From Streptococcus mitis (GTDB taxonomy: Bacteria > Bacillota > Bacilli > Lactobacillales > Streptococcaceae), in assembly GCF_946190065.1 (NCBI RefSeq), contig NZ_CAMHZD010000002.1:116194-180193 (forward strand): a stretch of DNA of 64,000 nt, in the 5' to 3' direction. Both the position numbers and the translations under genes were made by a program. Shown here piece after piece: positions 8,724 through 18,023 of this stretch. The stretch's first letter is position 1. The number at the start of each line of letters is the position of its first letter. A model generated the notes under the pieces. The model was given only the letters and a program-made list of their open reading frames with translations. It ran no database searches and was not told where the DNA came from.

Positions 8724-9593
8724 TTATTTTGCTTCGACACGGACACCTTGGGTATCAACCTTCAAGTCATGCAGTTTGCCTTTGAAGGGTTGCTTTTCCA
8801 ATTCTGCCTTAATCGCTGGCATCTTGTCATGAGAAGCCAAGACCATAACTGTCGGCCCAGCACCAGAAAGGTAGGTTGCATAGGCACCATTTTCTTTGGC
8901 CACTTGCTTAATCGTCGCAAATTCTCTCACCAAGTCCTGACGATAGCGCTCGTGGAAGAGGTCTCCCTCAATTGCTTGCCCAGCGGTCACCATGTCTCCT
9001 GCCAACAAGGCTGCAACCGCCACATTGGCGATAGAACTAGCTGCAACAGCTTCTTTGTAAGACAATTTCTTAGGTAAGACACCACGGCTGTCTCGAGTAC
9101 GCAATTCATAGTTAGGAATGTAGGCTAGGAAATCACACTCTGGGAAATCTGCTACGATAGCAGAGACTTGTCCTTCAACGGAGCTTGCAATAACGAGATT
9201 ACCATAAATGGCTGGAGCCACATTGTCAGGATGTCCTTCAATCTTGGTCGCTAACTGCAATTTTTCATGGTCTGACAAGTTGAGCTGGCCCAGTTGGTTG
9301 GCTAGTTCAATTCCAGCAACAATAACCGAGCTAGAAGAACCCAAACCACGCGCCAAGGGAACATCACTGGTCATTTTCAAACGTCTTGGTTGCAAGTCCG
9401 GTACAATTTGCAAAGCGATTTTGAGCAAGAGATTACGCTCATCATGGGGAATCCATTTGCCAATCTGGTGTTCAATCAACCACTCTTCTCGTTCTTCGCA
9501 GACCTCAATTTGAAGATACTTGGTTACAGCTACACCGACCGAGTCAAATCCTGGCCCGATATTGGCACTGGTTGCAGGTACAATAATTTTCAT
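8724..9593 (-). CDS. thrB: Homoserine kinase
   Basis: A 289-residue GHMP-family kinase. It has the N-terminal substrate motif [12 protein letters not shown], the ATP-binding loop [11 protein letters not shown] (about residues 85-95) and the C-terminal GAGPTVM motif. It phosphorylates L-homoserine for threonine synthesis. The ATG at 9593 follows the hom stop codon by one base, so the two are translationally linked in the hom-thrB operon. Length and motifs are ordinary for the family. Confidence 0.96.
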   Translation of the reverse strand: MKIIVPATSANIGPGFDSVGVAVTKYLQIEVCEEREEWLIEHQIGKWIPHDERNLLLKIALQIVPDLQPRRLKMTSDVPLARGLGSSSSVIVAGIELANQLGQLNLSDHEKLQLATKIEGHPDNVAPAIYGNLVIASSVEGQVSAIVADFPECDFLAYIPNYELRTRDSRGVLPKKLSYKEAVAASSIANVAVAALLAGDMVTAGQAIEGDLFHERYRQDLVREFATIKQVAKENGAYATYLSGAGPTVMVLASHDKMPAIKAELEKQPFKGKLHDLKVDTQGVRVEAK

Positions 9594-9594
9594 C

Positions 9595-10881
9595 TTATTC
9601 TCCTAGCACCTTGAAGGTATTCAAGAGATCGAATTCTGAAACCTTCTTCAATTCAGCCGAGACATTTTCAAGCTGGGCTTTATTAATCTTGTGTGTGATG
9701 ATCACGACACGCGCCTTGTCACCTTCTTTTCCATCTTGGAGGATTTGTTTGAAGGATATATCTTGTGCATTGAAGATTTCAGCAAGTTTCAAGACCTGAC
9801 CTTTTGAGTCTGGAGCCAAGATTGAGAAGTAGTAATTAGCTTTGACATCCTCTGGATTAGCCAAGACCAAGTCACGACTGTATTCGTTGAAGTCTTTGCC
9901 GATGGTTCCATCATTCAGGCGACGAACGATACGGACAATATCTGCTACAACACTTGTTGCAGTTGGTTTTTGACCCGCACCTGGTCCGTAGTACATAGAC
10001 TCACCGATACCGATAGATTCCACAAAGACAGCGTTCATTACCCCATTTACACTGGCAAGTGGGTGCGCTTTAGGAAGGAAGGTTGGAGTTACTTCTGCAG
10101 CAATTCCTGAAGGAGTTTCCTCGATAGAACCAACCAATTTCACTACATAGCCAAGTTCTTGGGCTACAGCTACGTCTTCTGGTGTAATGTTGCGGATTCC
10201 CTTGTGGGCCACGTCGTCAAATGCAACCTTCATGCCAAAGGCAAATTGGCTCAAAATCACCATCTTGTAGGCTGCATCAATTCCATCTACATCATTTGTA
10301 GGGTCACTTTCTGCAAATCCAAGTCTTTGTGCTTCCGCAAGAGCATCATCGTAAGACCAGCCTTCTTCGACCATCTTGGTCATCATGAAGTTAGAAGTTC
10401 CGTTGACTACACCAAGCACGCGCGTGATTTTATCAGAAGCCAAGGAATTTGCCAAAGTACGAAGAATTGGAATCCCACCAGCAACTGCTGCTTCGTAGTA
10501 AAGTGCTACCTTATTAGCTTTAGCGATTTCTAACAATTCTGCACCATGGACAGCCAAAAGGTCCTTGTTAGCAGTAACAACGTGTTTTCCAGCTTCCAAG
10601 GCACGAGTGATAAAGGTCTTAGCAGGTTCGATACGTCCCATCAATTCCACTACGATGGTAATATCTTGGTCTGATAAAATATCATCCACATTGGTTACAA
10701 AGTTAAAGTCATTCCCTGCTACAAGCAAGCGATTCTTTTCTTCTTCATCCTTGACCAATACCTTAGCAACTTCGATATCTGAATGTGCTGATTGATTGAT
10801 TTTTTCTCCATTTTCCTTTAGAAGGAAAGGCACGCCACTTGCAACGGTACCAAATCCTAGTAAAGCAATTTTAACTGTCAT
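9595..10881 (-). CDS. hom: Homoserine dehydrogenase
   Basis: A 428-residue enzyme: NAD(P)-binding [11 protein letters not shown] at the N-terminus, the catalytic domain with [14 protein letters not shown] and [18 protein letters not shown], and a C-terminal ACT domain (about residues 345-428) that probably senses threonine. It converts aspartate semialdehyde to homoserine at the branch to Thr and Met. Start at 10881 has GAGGAGACAAAC before ATG; an 11-codon upstream extension has no site. First gene of hom-thrB, with a palindrome in its promoter. Confidence 0.96.
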   Translation of the reverse strand: MTVKIALLGFGTVASGVPFLLKENGEKINQSAHSDIEVAKVLVKDEEEKNRLLVAGNDFNFVTNVDDILSDQDITIVVELMGRIEPAKTFITRALEAGKHVVTANKDLLAVHGAELLEIAKANKVALYYEAAVAGGIPILRTLANSLASDKITRVLGVVNGTSNFMMTKMVEEGWSYDDALAEAQRLGFAESDPTNDVDGIDAAYKMVILSQFAFGMKVAFDDVAHKGIRNITPEDVAVAQELGYVVKLVGSIEETPSGIAAEVTPTFLPKAHPLASVNGVMNAVFVESIGIGESMYYGPGAGQKPTATSVVADIVRIVRRLNDGTIGKDFNEYSRDLVLANPEDVKANYYFSILAPDSKGQVLKLAEIFNAQDISFKQILQDGKEGDKARVVIITHKINKAQLENVSAELKKVSEFDLLNTFKVLGE

Positions 10882-10912
10882 GTTTGTCTCCTCGAAATTT
10901 TCTAATATAGCC

Positions 10913-10946
10913 ATTATAACAGAATTTTGTGAAAATTCCTATTATA
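10913..10946 (-). promoter_or_regulatory. hom promoter region with palindromic operator-like site
   Basis: Two TATAAT boxes occur on the minus strand, at 10913-10918 (extended, TGTTATAAT) and 10941-10946. Between them, at 10922-10938, lies a perfect 7-3-7 inverted repeat (GAATTTT-CAC-AAAATTC in the minus reading). It covers the spacer and -35 region of the downstream promoter, as a repressor site would. The regulator is not known from the sequence. Confidence 0.55.
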
Positions 10947-10971
10947 GTAAATCACTATTTCAGTATAAAAA

Positions 10972-10994
10972 GAAAAAACGAATCAGATGATTCG
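10972..10994 (-). terminator. Terminator after mecA
   Basis: Minus-strand hairpin CGAATC-ATCT-GATTCG followed by TTTTTTCTTTTT, about 37 bp after the mecA stop. Confidence 0.85.
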
Positions 10995-11031
10995 CTCTTC
11001 CTAAAATCTAGAAATAATTTTCCAGAAAGTA

Positions 11032-11769
11032 TTATCCAATCTTTTGCAGATTAAGTACTGCATCGTGATTCATCAAGACTTGACCATACTCTTGCAAGAC
11101 CGAGCGACTGATGTCACTATCGTCCGCAAACTCGCGCATACGGGCCAAAAGCCAAGCTGGATATGGACTTGGATGATTTTCAATATCCACTAGAATGGTC
11201 AAATAATAGCGCTCGTTCATTTTGTAGAGTTCAGAAGTTTCCATCTCAAAAGTCACTGTCTTTGAAAAAGCCACCAAATCAGCTAACTTAGAAAAAGAAA
11301 GGATGTAATAGATGTAGGGCTCTTTCTTGTTCTCAACTTCTTGTTCAGCTTGCTCCTGCTCTTCTTCCTTGGCTTCGACTTGCTCTAAAGATTGAATCGC
11401 TTCAATATCATCTTTAGTCTTTTCTGCAATGCTCTTTTCCAAGGTTTTGATAAATTCATCTGGCGACATTTGAGCCAATTCTTCCATATCTGGTAAATCC
11501 GATAAGTCTTCAAAATCTAGATTTTGGTCAATCTTTGACTTGGTCACAAAGACATCTACCTTATCAGGTTTTGGAGTCACACGGAAGCTCAACATACCTG
11601 TATCCAAAAAGCTCTCAGGCATCTCTAACTCATCCAAGATAGCATAAAAGAACTCTTCTGTTTTTTCTTGAGGAACGAGAAAGTCAGCAATCTCCATTCC
11701 ACGATCCATCAAATCCTCTAAAGACATCGTGATTTTCAAAGTTGTATCACTAATTTGTTTCATTTTCAT
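11032..11769 (-). CDS. mecA: Adaptor protein MecA (competence regulator, ClpC adaptor)
   Basis: A 245-residue protein starting MKMKQISDTTLKITM. The N-terminal substrate-recognition half and the C-terminal ClpC-binding half (after about residue 150, KEPYIYYILSFSKLADLV) are joined by an acidic, Glu/Gln-rich linker (about 125-150). MecA delivers proteins to ClpCP; in streptococci it targets the competence sigma factor ComX. The start at 11769 has GAGG nine bases upstream; five extra codons in frame are unlikely. Single-gene unit with its own promoter and terminator. Confidence 0.96.
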   Translation of the reverse strand: MKMKQISDTTLKITMSLEDLMDRGMEIADFLVPQEKTEEFFYAILDELEMPESFLDTGMLSFRVTPKPDKVDVFVTKSKIDQNLDFEDLSDLPDMEELAQMSPDEFIKTLEKSIAEKTKDDIEAIQSLEQVEAKEEEQEQAEQEVENKKEPYIYYILSFSKLADLVAFSKTVTFEMETSELYKMNERYYLTILVDIENHPSPYPAWLLARMREFADDSDISRSVLQEYGQVLMNHDAVLNLQKIG

Positions 11770-11800
11770 TGCTAGTAACCTCATACTTTCAGTTCTATCT

Positions 11801-11829
11801 ATTATACTAGATTTTTAAGATTTTATCAA
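11801..11829 (-). promoter_or_regulatory. mecA promoter
   Basis: TTGATA (11824-11829) and TATAAT (11801-11806) with a 17-bp spacer on the minus strand. Confidence 0.82.
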
Positions 11830-11847
11830 AAGAATGAAGCGAGAATG

Positions 11848-11856
11848 TGATATAAT
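11848..11856 (+). promoter_or_regulatory. Extended -10 promoter of the flippase gene
   Basis: TGATATAAT on the plus strand, 38 bp before ATG 11894. No good -35 is seen. It is divergent from, and overlaps the upstream region of, the mecA promoter. Confidence 0.6.
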
Positions 11857-11893
11857 ACTAGAGACCATTTTACAATACAAGAAAGAAAGTACA

Positions 11894-13378
11894 ATGAAAA
11901 ATATAAAAGTTAATGCACTGGCTAGCTTGCTAGTCAATGTTCTCAATATCGTTTTTCCGCTAATAACCAATCCCTATCTGACGCGGATTCTCAGCAAATC
12001 CAACTACGGTTATTTCAATACTGCCAATACCTGGGCTAGCTTTGTCATTCCTTTAGCCGCCTTTGGAATATACAACTATGGGATTCGTGCTATCAGTAAT
12101 GTCAAGGACGATAAGAATAAAATCAACTATGTCTTTTCTAAGTTGTTTTATATTTCTGTTTTCACTTCTATCCTGACAACTGGTATCTACTTCCTTATTA
12201 TCTTTTTTGACACCAGCATTGAAAATCTTAAAGTTCTCTACTATATCTTAGGTGCACAGGCACTCTTCCAATTCCTCAATATCGAATGGATGAACGAAGC
12301 TTATGAAAACTATGCCTTCATCCTATATAAGACCTTAATTATCCGGATTTCTATGTTAGTTGGAATCTTCACCTTTGTAAAAACAGCAGATGATATTGTT
12401 CCTTATGCCATTGTCATGAGTGCCACCACTATTCTAAATTATCTACTTAGTTTTCTTTGGATCAAGAGAAAAGTTTCATTCGTTAATATTAGTTTTGTGG
12501 AATTAACCAAAGAATCTAAGTCTCTCTTTACTATGCTGCTATTAGCAAATTCCAGTATGCTCTATGGCCTGCTCGATAGAATATTCATAACCAATGGACC
12601 TGATGAAAACTACATTTCTTATTATGCGATCGCTTCCAACATCGTTATGTTAATTGCTGGTGTCCTAGGTGGAGCTATAAACGTAAGTGTTCCACGTCTC
12701 AGCTACTATCTTGGAAAAAAAGATTACAATTCCTATAGAACTCTTGTGAATCAAACAGCATCATTTTTCTATTTCCTCATAATTCCAACAAGTATTGGAA
12801 TTATGATTTTAGGAAGTTATGCAACCGTTATTTATTCTTCTGAAAAATATCTTGAGGCGGGAATCATTACTAGCATTTTTGCTTTTCGAAGTGTTATCTG
12901 GGCCATTGAGTTGATTCTGGGTAGACAAATTATATTTATGAATAATCACGAAAATCGTCTAACTGCCTTTTACTTTATTGGTGGTGGATTAAATTTCCTA
13001 CTCAACTGCTTCTTGTATTTCAATAATATATTTTCACCAGTATACTATCTCGTCACTACTATAAGTGCAGAAATCATAGTCGTTCTACTTGAAATTCACT
13101 TTATCAAAAAATATCAGTTACTTAAATTGAAAGAAATTTTCACATTTCTTATGCGCTATAGCATTGTCTCACTAGGATTTATTCCCATTTACCTAACTTT
13201 TAAAACGCTCTTTCAAATAACGTCTTATACAGTAACTTTGAACATGATTTTCATGGTTCTCTCTACCATTGTAGGTTGTACTATTTACTACCTCTTAACA
13301 CTCTTTATCACAAAAGATAAAACACTCCACTATGCCCTAAATCTTATACTAAGTAAGATTAAAAAAACAACCAACTAA
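11894..13378 (+). CDS. Wzx-type polysaccharide flippase (MOP superfamily)
   Basis: A 494-residue, very hydrophobic protein with about 12-14 membrane helices. It starts with the Polysacc_synt signature ASLLVNVLNIVFPLITNPYLTRILS, typical of Wzx/RfbX exporters that flip undecaprenyl-linked repeat units. The ATG at 11894 is chosen because the longer frame from 11834 begins upstream of the -10 box. It is divergent from mecA and converges on the polysaccharide cluster across the IS debris. By gene order it sits where S. pneumoniae has its lic3-region flippase (recalled, not checked), so it may be older than the neighbouring cluster. Confidence 0.85.
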   Translation: MKNIKVNALASLLVNVLNIVFPLITNPYLTRILSKSNYGYFNTANTWASFVIPLAAFGIYNYGIRAISNVKDDKNKINYVFSKLFYISVFTSILTTGIYFLIIFFDTSIENLKVLYYILGAQALFQFLNIEWMNEAYENYAFILYKTLIIRISMLVGIFTFVKTADDIVPYAIVMSATTILNYLLSFLWIKRKVSFVNISFVELTKESKSLFTMLLLANSSMLYGLLDRIFITNGPDENYISYYAIASNIVMLIAGVLGGAINVSVPRLSYYLGKKDYNSYRTLVNQTASFFYFLIIPTSIGIMILGSYATVIYSSEKYLEAGIITSIFAFRSVIWAIELILGRQIIFMNNHENRLTAFYFIGGGLNFLLNCFLYFNNIFSPVYYLVTTISAEIIVVLLEIHFIKKYQLLKLKEIFTFLMRYSIVSLGFIPIYLTFKTLFQITSYTVTLNMIFMVLSTIVGCTIYYLLTLFITKDKTLHYALNLILSKIKKTTN

Positions 13379-13523
13379 TCATTATTGTTATTAGTAAATT
13401 TTCAATAAAAGCGACTTCTTTTGGCTCTTTGTCAACTGTAGTGGGTTGATGAAAAGTTATAATCTGGAGAGGACCAACTTGGTTCTCTCTTTTTTGATGT
13501 TCAAAGCGATGAGGATTCTAGTT

Positions 13524-14055
13524 TTAATTGAAGTTTTTAAAGTTCCGGAAGCCAAAAGTATTGCACTTGATGACCTTAATGATGTTATTAGTAGCCTCTA
13601 GTTTCGCGTTTGAGTAGTGCAGCTCCAGTGCGTTCATGATTTTGTCCTTATCTTTCAAAAAGGTTTTAAAAACAGTTTGAAAAATAGGATTTACACAAGA
13701 AATCGTTTCTTCAATCAATTCAAAAAAATGGTTTGTTTATTTCTCTTGGGAATGAAACAGTAATAGTTGATAGAGTTCATACTTCTCTCTATGTTCTTGA
13801 GAGTATGCAGGGAGCTTTTCGAGAATCTCATTATTAGTCCAGTGTGAGCGAAAAGTAGGGCGATAAAATCGTTTATCACTCAGTTTACGACTATCCTGCT
13901 GGATGAGCTTCCAGTAGTGCTTGACAGCCTTGTATTCATGGGATTTTCTATCGAATTGGTTCATGATTTGAACACGGACACGACTCATAGCATGTACGAG
14001 ATGTTGTACAATGTGAAAGCGATCAAGTACAATTTTTTCATTTGGGAAAAGCTGT
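13524..14055 (-). pseudogene. ISL3-family transposase fragment, frameshifted
   Basis: The minus strand reads LFPNEKIVLDRFHIVQHLVHAM, the ISL3 catalytic-core region, and then MSRVRVQIMNQFD down to LLLFHSQEK, where it stops at 13737. The C-terminal piece (PIFQTVFKTFLKDKDKI ... NAKLEATNNIIKVIK) resumes in another frame at 13718-13524. A deletion or frameshift of about 20-60 bp lies between. The N-terminal half is missing. Confidence 0.85.
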
Positions 14056-14396
14056 TGAGCTATTCAGAAGACTTGAAACACCACTACAATGTCTATCAGC
14101 TCTTACTTTTTCACTTTCAGAATAAGGAATTTTTTGGACTTATTGAGGACAAGCTAAAACAGGTTCATACTCTTTTTCAGACTGTCTTTAAAACCTTTCT
14201 CAAGGACAAAGAGAAGATTGTCAACGCACTCCAATTACCTTATTCCAACGCTAAATTAGAAGCGACCAATAATCTCATCAAACTTATCAAACGAAATGCT
14301 TTTGGTTTTCGGAACTTTTACAAATTCAAAAAACGGATTATTATCGATCTGAATATCAAAAAAGAAAGGACGAAATGTGTCCTTTCTCGATTTTAG
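14046..14396 (+). pseudogene. ISL3-family transposase C-terminal fragment
   Basis: The plus strand encodes the last ~115 residues of an IS1167-like transposase: EKLLSYSEDLKHHYNVY, then FQTVFKTFLKDKEKIVNALQ, NAKLEATNNLIKLIKRNAFG and a tail LNIKKERTKCVLSRF. The frame is intact here but has no start, and 5' of about 14046 it runs into the inverted second copy. Not functional by itself. Confidence 0.85.
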
Positions 14397-14469
14397 TTTT
14401 TCTTCAACCCACTACAAATAGCATAGAGCTGACAATTCAAGGTCATACTTTCCTTTAATTTGACATAAT

Positions 14470-15507
14470 CTACAAATTATATGTGGCCACACCTAGAACA
14501 TTTTTGTTTAGGTTTTTAATTACTTGGAGCTGTTCTTCAAAGTTTTTATATCTAGTTATACCATACTCTTCTACAAATAAAATGTTGTCAGAATCTAATA
14601 CAGACTTAATGTTATTTATATTTCCAATGACAATATTTTCTGGCAAGGCTTTAGCATATTGCTTAGAAAATTTATCAAAAACATTTTTATTTGTTGCTAT
14701 CACTAATAAGTTCTTATTTCCATTCTTATATTGTATAACATCTTTAAAATTAGCTACAGTATCTAATTTCACTACAAAATCTATACCATATTTTTCATAA
14801 TCTCCAGCTCTATTAATAGTTGGATTAAAGATATACGCTACTACGTTAACAAATATTACTAAAAACAGAGCCCCAATTCCGAGTATAATCACACGAATGA
14901 ATAACGTAACTTTATTTACTCCAGATTCTATGTCATTTTTTTCAAGTTCTTTTGAATAAACTGTCCCCAATTTTTCAATTGTGACACCAGAGTATGTCTG
15001 TTTATATTTATCAATCAAATAATCCAATTTCTGTTCAATAATATCATTCGCCAATTTACTTGGTGTTAATATTTTCACTGTAATCCCTGCATTATTTAAT
15101 AAATAATTTACTTCTATCTTTTTGTTCCAAAAATCAAAATTTGAGTTTTTAAGTGTAACCTCAGATGTCATTAATTCTGATGCAATTTTTTTCATATCTG
15201 ATTCTGACTGGTCATTGAATAAATAAGCTCCATTTAAATTGGATTGAATTAAACGACCGTAGAAATCACTATAGCCTCCTACTGTATTACTATTAGGAGT
15301 TTTAGTTTCAACTTCTGGCGCTATGATTTTATACGAAAGATAACTAGAATAGTTACTAGTATCCTTTACAACAGACTTTGTTGTAAGTACTTTATAAGAG
15401 TATGGAATAGCTAAACAAAGAAATAAAACTATTAGTGAAACTAGATTTAATACTCTTCTCTTATAAATATTTGCAAATAAATCTGCAATCGAATAATTAT
15501 CAAACAT
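14470..15507 (-). CDS. Wzz/CpsC-like chain-length regulator with a BY-kinase-like C-terminal tail
   Basis: A 345-residue protein with one membrane helix at about 19-38, an extracytoplasmic domain at 40-200 and a second helix at about 201-227: the Wzz (polysaccharide co-polymerase) layout. A cytoplasmic tail of about 118 residues follows. Its end, DSDNILFVEEYGITRYKNFE ... NLNKNVLGVATYN, resembles the last strand-helix-strand of bacterial tyrosine autokinases (CpsD), but no Walker A motif or C-terminal Tyr cluster is present. It may regulate chain length without phosphorylation. Last gene of the cluster; its ATG overlaps the upstream stop (TAATG) after AAAGGAGATATA. Kinase ancestry of the tail is inference. 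Confidence 0.7.
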   Translation of the reverse strand: MFDNYSIADLFANIYKRRVLNLVSLIVLFLCLAIPYSYKVLTTKSVVKDTSNYSSYLSYKIIAPEVETKTPNSNTVGGYSDFYGRLIQSNLNGAYLFNDQSESDMKKIASELMTSEVTLKNSNFDFWNKKIEVNYLLNNAGITVKILTPSKLANDIIEQKLDYLIDKYKQTYSGVTIEKLGTVYSKELEKNDIESGVNKVTLFIRVIILGIGALFLVIFVNVVAYIFNPTINRAGDYEKYGIDFVVKLDTVANFKDVIQYKNGNKNLLVIATNKNVFDKFSKQYAKALPENIVIGNINNIKSVLDSDNILFVEEYGITRYKNFEEQLQVIKNLNKNVLGVATYNL

Positions 15508-16964
15508 TATATATCTCCTTTATTATTAACTGTGTATTTTACTTTTCTTTCTATTAGGGTTGCTGCAAAAAATATAACAAAAACAATTCCCCAATATTGC
15601 AATGTAACTAAATTAAAGAAACTCTCTGTAAAGCCTCCTCTCGGCATAAAGAATAGATTATTTAAAATTAATAACGTAATACTGAATAATAGTACTCCAG
15701 ATTTATAAGCTGATTTTATCATAAATATGAAACCTATCCCCATTAGAATACTCAACAGAAATAGTCCAAGCATTCCATAATCAGTATACATTTCCATTAT
15801 ATAGCTTCCACCTATGCCATGACCTGCCAAATAATCCTGTTTCAAAACAATATACGAAATATTGTGAGCGTATCTGTCACTTTCAAGAGCTAATTCTAGA
15901 CTATTATTAGCACTAGTAAAGGGAGTTCCACCAAATAAAATTCCTAAATTCCCTCTGGTGATATACTCAATTATAGGACTAAATGTATAATTTCTAAACT
16001 CTTTTATCGGTAAATTACTTCCATACAAGTATCCTCTGGCTAAAACACCAAAACTTGTACCTTGTTTGTAGATAAAATCCACCAATAACTCAGCTATACT
16101 CATATTCCCAATACCTTGTCCATCACGGGCATAATTCAAGAAGCCCATAATAAGCATCATGATAGGTGTCCCTATATAGAGCATAGATTTTTCTTTTACA
16201 CCTATCCAAACACCTTTTTCTGTCTGATTTCTCACAAAAAAATAAACAAATGAAAAAATCAAACTTAGTACAAATGGATTTCTTGTTCCTATTAAAAGAT
16301 TGAATACATTTGCAGTAACAAAGAGGCCTAACACTATCGTAGAATGGCGTTTATTTGGTTTTGTAGCTAGATATATACACATAGCATAAACTACAAACGT
16401 TGATAATGTATAGGTGAAATAAGGTAGCTCACTTTTGAAATCAGCATAATATTCATAATATGAAACATTTAATCTGTACATTAATCTTTCGATTATTCTT
16501 ACTAAGTAAAATGGATACGAGAACAAAAATACTGATAACGATACTTTCCGTACACTATCTATAAATCGCTTATTTTTAAGGGCTTTAATCTCTTCTTTTA
16601 ATTTGTTTTCTCTTTTAGAAACTAAAAGACCTCCTATAGTTATGCCAATAATAGAAATTATAACAGCTAAAAATGAAAATCTATAAACATCTTCTTGATA
16701 AGTATTTATTAGTCCATATTTAAAATAATCAATTGTTGGTCTAGACACTAAAAATAGAAAAATTGTAATGTAAAAAATAAGGTGGATTATATAATACTTT
16801 ATATTGTTAAAACAGTATAGGATACTACTTATAATAAGCATAACTAAAGTTATCAATAACGTAATAATCGAATTGTTATATATATATGCAATACCTAAAA
16901 AAATAGTTATAACATAGCTAAATAGCGTAATTAGATAATACACTCTTTTCCAATCTAATATCAA
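15507..16964 (-). CDS. Wzy-like polysaccharide polymerase
   Basis: A 485-residue integral membrane protein with about 11-12 hydrophobic helices and a long extracytoplasmic loop (about residues 270-380), the common plan of O-antigen/capsule polymerases. Sequence in this family is too variable for motif proof. The start is TTG at 16964, with GAGGTG five bases upstream; no in-frame ATG is better placed. It lies between the sulfotransferase and the Wzz-like gene, next to a Wzx gene, which supports a Wzx/Wzy-dependent pathway. Codon use is visibly AT-rich. Confidence 0.7.
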   Translation of the reverse strand: MILDWKRVYYLITLFSYVITIFLGIAYIYNNSIITLLITLVMLIISSILYCFNNIKYYIIHLIFYITIFLFLVSRPTIDYFKYGLINTYQEDVYRFSFLAVIISIIGITIGGLLVSKRENKLKEEIKALKNKRFIDSVRKVSLSVFLFSYPFYLVRIIERLMYRLNVSYYEYYADFKSELPYFTYTLSTFVVYAMCIYLATKPNKRHSTIVLGLFVTANVFNLLIGTRNPFVLSLIFSFVYFFVRNQTEKGVWIGVKEKSMLYIGTPIMMLIMGFLNYARDGQGIGNMSIAELLVDFIYKQGTSFGVLARGYLYGSNLPIKEFRNYTFSPIIEYITRGNLGILFGGTPFTSANNSLELALESDRYAHNISYIVLKQDYLAGHGIGGSYIMEMYTDYGMLGLFLLSILMGIGFIFMIKSAYKSGVLLFSITLLILNNLFFMPRGGFTESFFNLVTLQYWGIVFVIFFAATLIERKVKYTVNNKGDI

Positions 16965-16992
16965 ATACTCACCTCATTCCTCTACACGGTAA

Positions 16993-18012
16993 TTAAAAAA
17001 CATCCCCAGTAGAAACAATACGTTTCTTAAAATTATATAGGTACTCTGATAATTCTAACTCTATGATTTCTACTTCAGCTTTGTATTTAACATCCCTATT
17101 GTAAACTTGCAAATTATTCACAGATATATTCGGATTGAAATACCTAAATTTTTCTTTGTGATGGATACAATCTATACCTATGAAGTTTTCTATTTTTTCT
17201 TTTGTTTCTTCATAATGTAAAACTAAATCTTCAAAATTTAATCTTAATGTTAAAGTCTCTGTTTTTTTCTCATTTTCTCTCATCATTTTGTAATAATTAC
17301 AAAATGTCTTAACATCTGTTGGGTATGGTACCTCTTGATTTCTTGGCTTCCAAAAGTATTTATTCATGATAAATACATCTCTGGGATCTCTTGAAACAAT
17401 TATTGGAAGCAATCCATCCATTTTATAATTATCTATTAAATTAAGATTATGAGGTAATAAAAGTTGGTCTAGTACTATATTCTCTTCTGTATCGGATATT
17501 TGTTTTATAACATCAACAATAAACTGTCTACTTTTTTCATAAAAGTCATCCGAAGATACCATACTCATTTCTAATTGTACTTGTTTTAATTTTGCAGTTT
17601 TTTTAAATATAACTCTCTTTATAATTCTTATAAACCAAGCTATTTTTGATGGTTTTTGATGATAGTACCATACTCCACGATATTTACTTGTTATTATCGA
17701 ATCTAAATAACTATCTACTATATTCATGAAATTTTGAGAAATTTTTTCTTTATAATTAGCAATCCCCCAACCACCATAAATATACAATTTTTTCATAAGT
17801 TTTCTGAAACTCTTTACAGCTTCATCACTCCTAATAGCATTGTTATTATAAAGCAATTTATACTCTAAATCAAATAATCCATCAGGTGCATGTAAAAATA
17901 CATATTCAAAGTCTGAATTTTTCGTGTTTATTCCTTCATATTCTCTTAATAAATCTGTCACAGCTGAGGATCCACTTCCCATATAGCTCATAGGAATTAT
18001 TATTTTATCCAT
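16993..18012 (-). CDS. Sulfotransferase-family protein
   Basis: A 339-residue soluble protein. Residues 8-22 (MSYMGSGSSAVTDLL) form a P-loop-like 5'-phosphosulfate site. Residues 202-214 (LPIIVSRDPRDVF) match the 3'-phosphate site with its conserved R-x-P-R-D. Residues 257-281 contain LNFEDLV and ENFIGI, like the RYEDLV ... FLG block of PAPS-dependent carbohydrate sulfotransferases. It would transfer sulfate from PAPS to a sugar of the repeat unit. An AGGTGAACAAATT site precedes ATG. PAPS-making genes are not in the window. Family assignment is good; activity on the polysaccharide is inference from context. Confidence 0.72.
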   Translation of the reverse strand: MDKIIIPMSYMGSGSSAVTDLLREYEGINTKNSDFEYVFLHAPDGLFDLEYKLLYNNNAIRSDEAVKSFRKLMKKLYIYGGWGIANYKEKISQNFMNIVDSYLDSIITSKYRGVWYYHQKPSKIAWFIRIIKRVIFKKTAKLKQVQLEMSMVSSDDFYEKSRQFIVDVIKQISDTEENIVLDQLLLPHNLNLIDNYKMDGLLPIIVSRDPRDVFIMNKYFWKPRNQEVPYPTDVKTFCNYYKMMRENEKKTETLTLRLNFEDLVLHYEETKEKIENFIGIDCIHHKEKFRYFNPNISVNNLQVYNRDVKYKAEVEIIELELSEYLYNFKKRIVSTGDVF

Positions 18013-18023
18013 AATTTGTTCAC

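Larger units (their letters stand above)
13423..14431. mobile_element. Two degenerate ISL3-family (IS1167-like) copies in inverted orientation
   Basis: Both outer edges carry the same end sequence pointing outward: TGTAGTGGGTTGATGAAAA near 13437-13455 and its inverted partner TTTTTCTTCAACCCACTACA near 14394-14414. Between them are C-terminal parts of two transposases, one on each strand, meeting near 14045-14056. Neither has an N-terminal half, so the unit cannot move itself. It separates the flippase from the AT-rich polysaccharide cluster and marks a past rearrangement. Confidence 0.8.

Noticed and set aside
13917-14396. A 159-codon plus-strand frame as an intact transposase
   Set aside because: The first ~40 codons are the wrong strand of the inverted second copy; only the part after about 14046 is transposase sequence.
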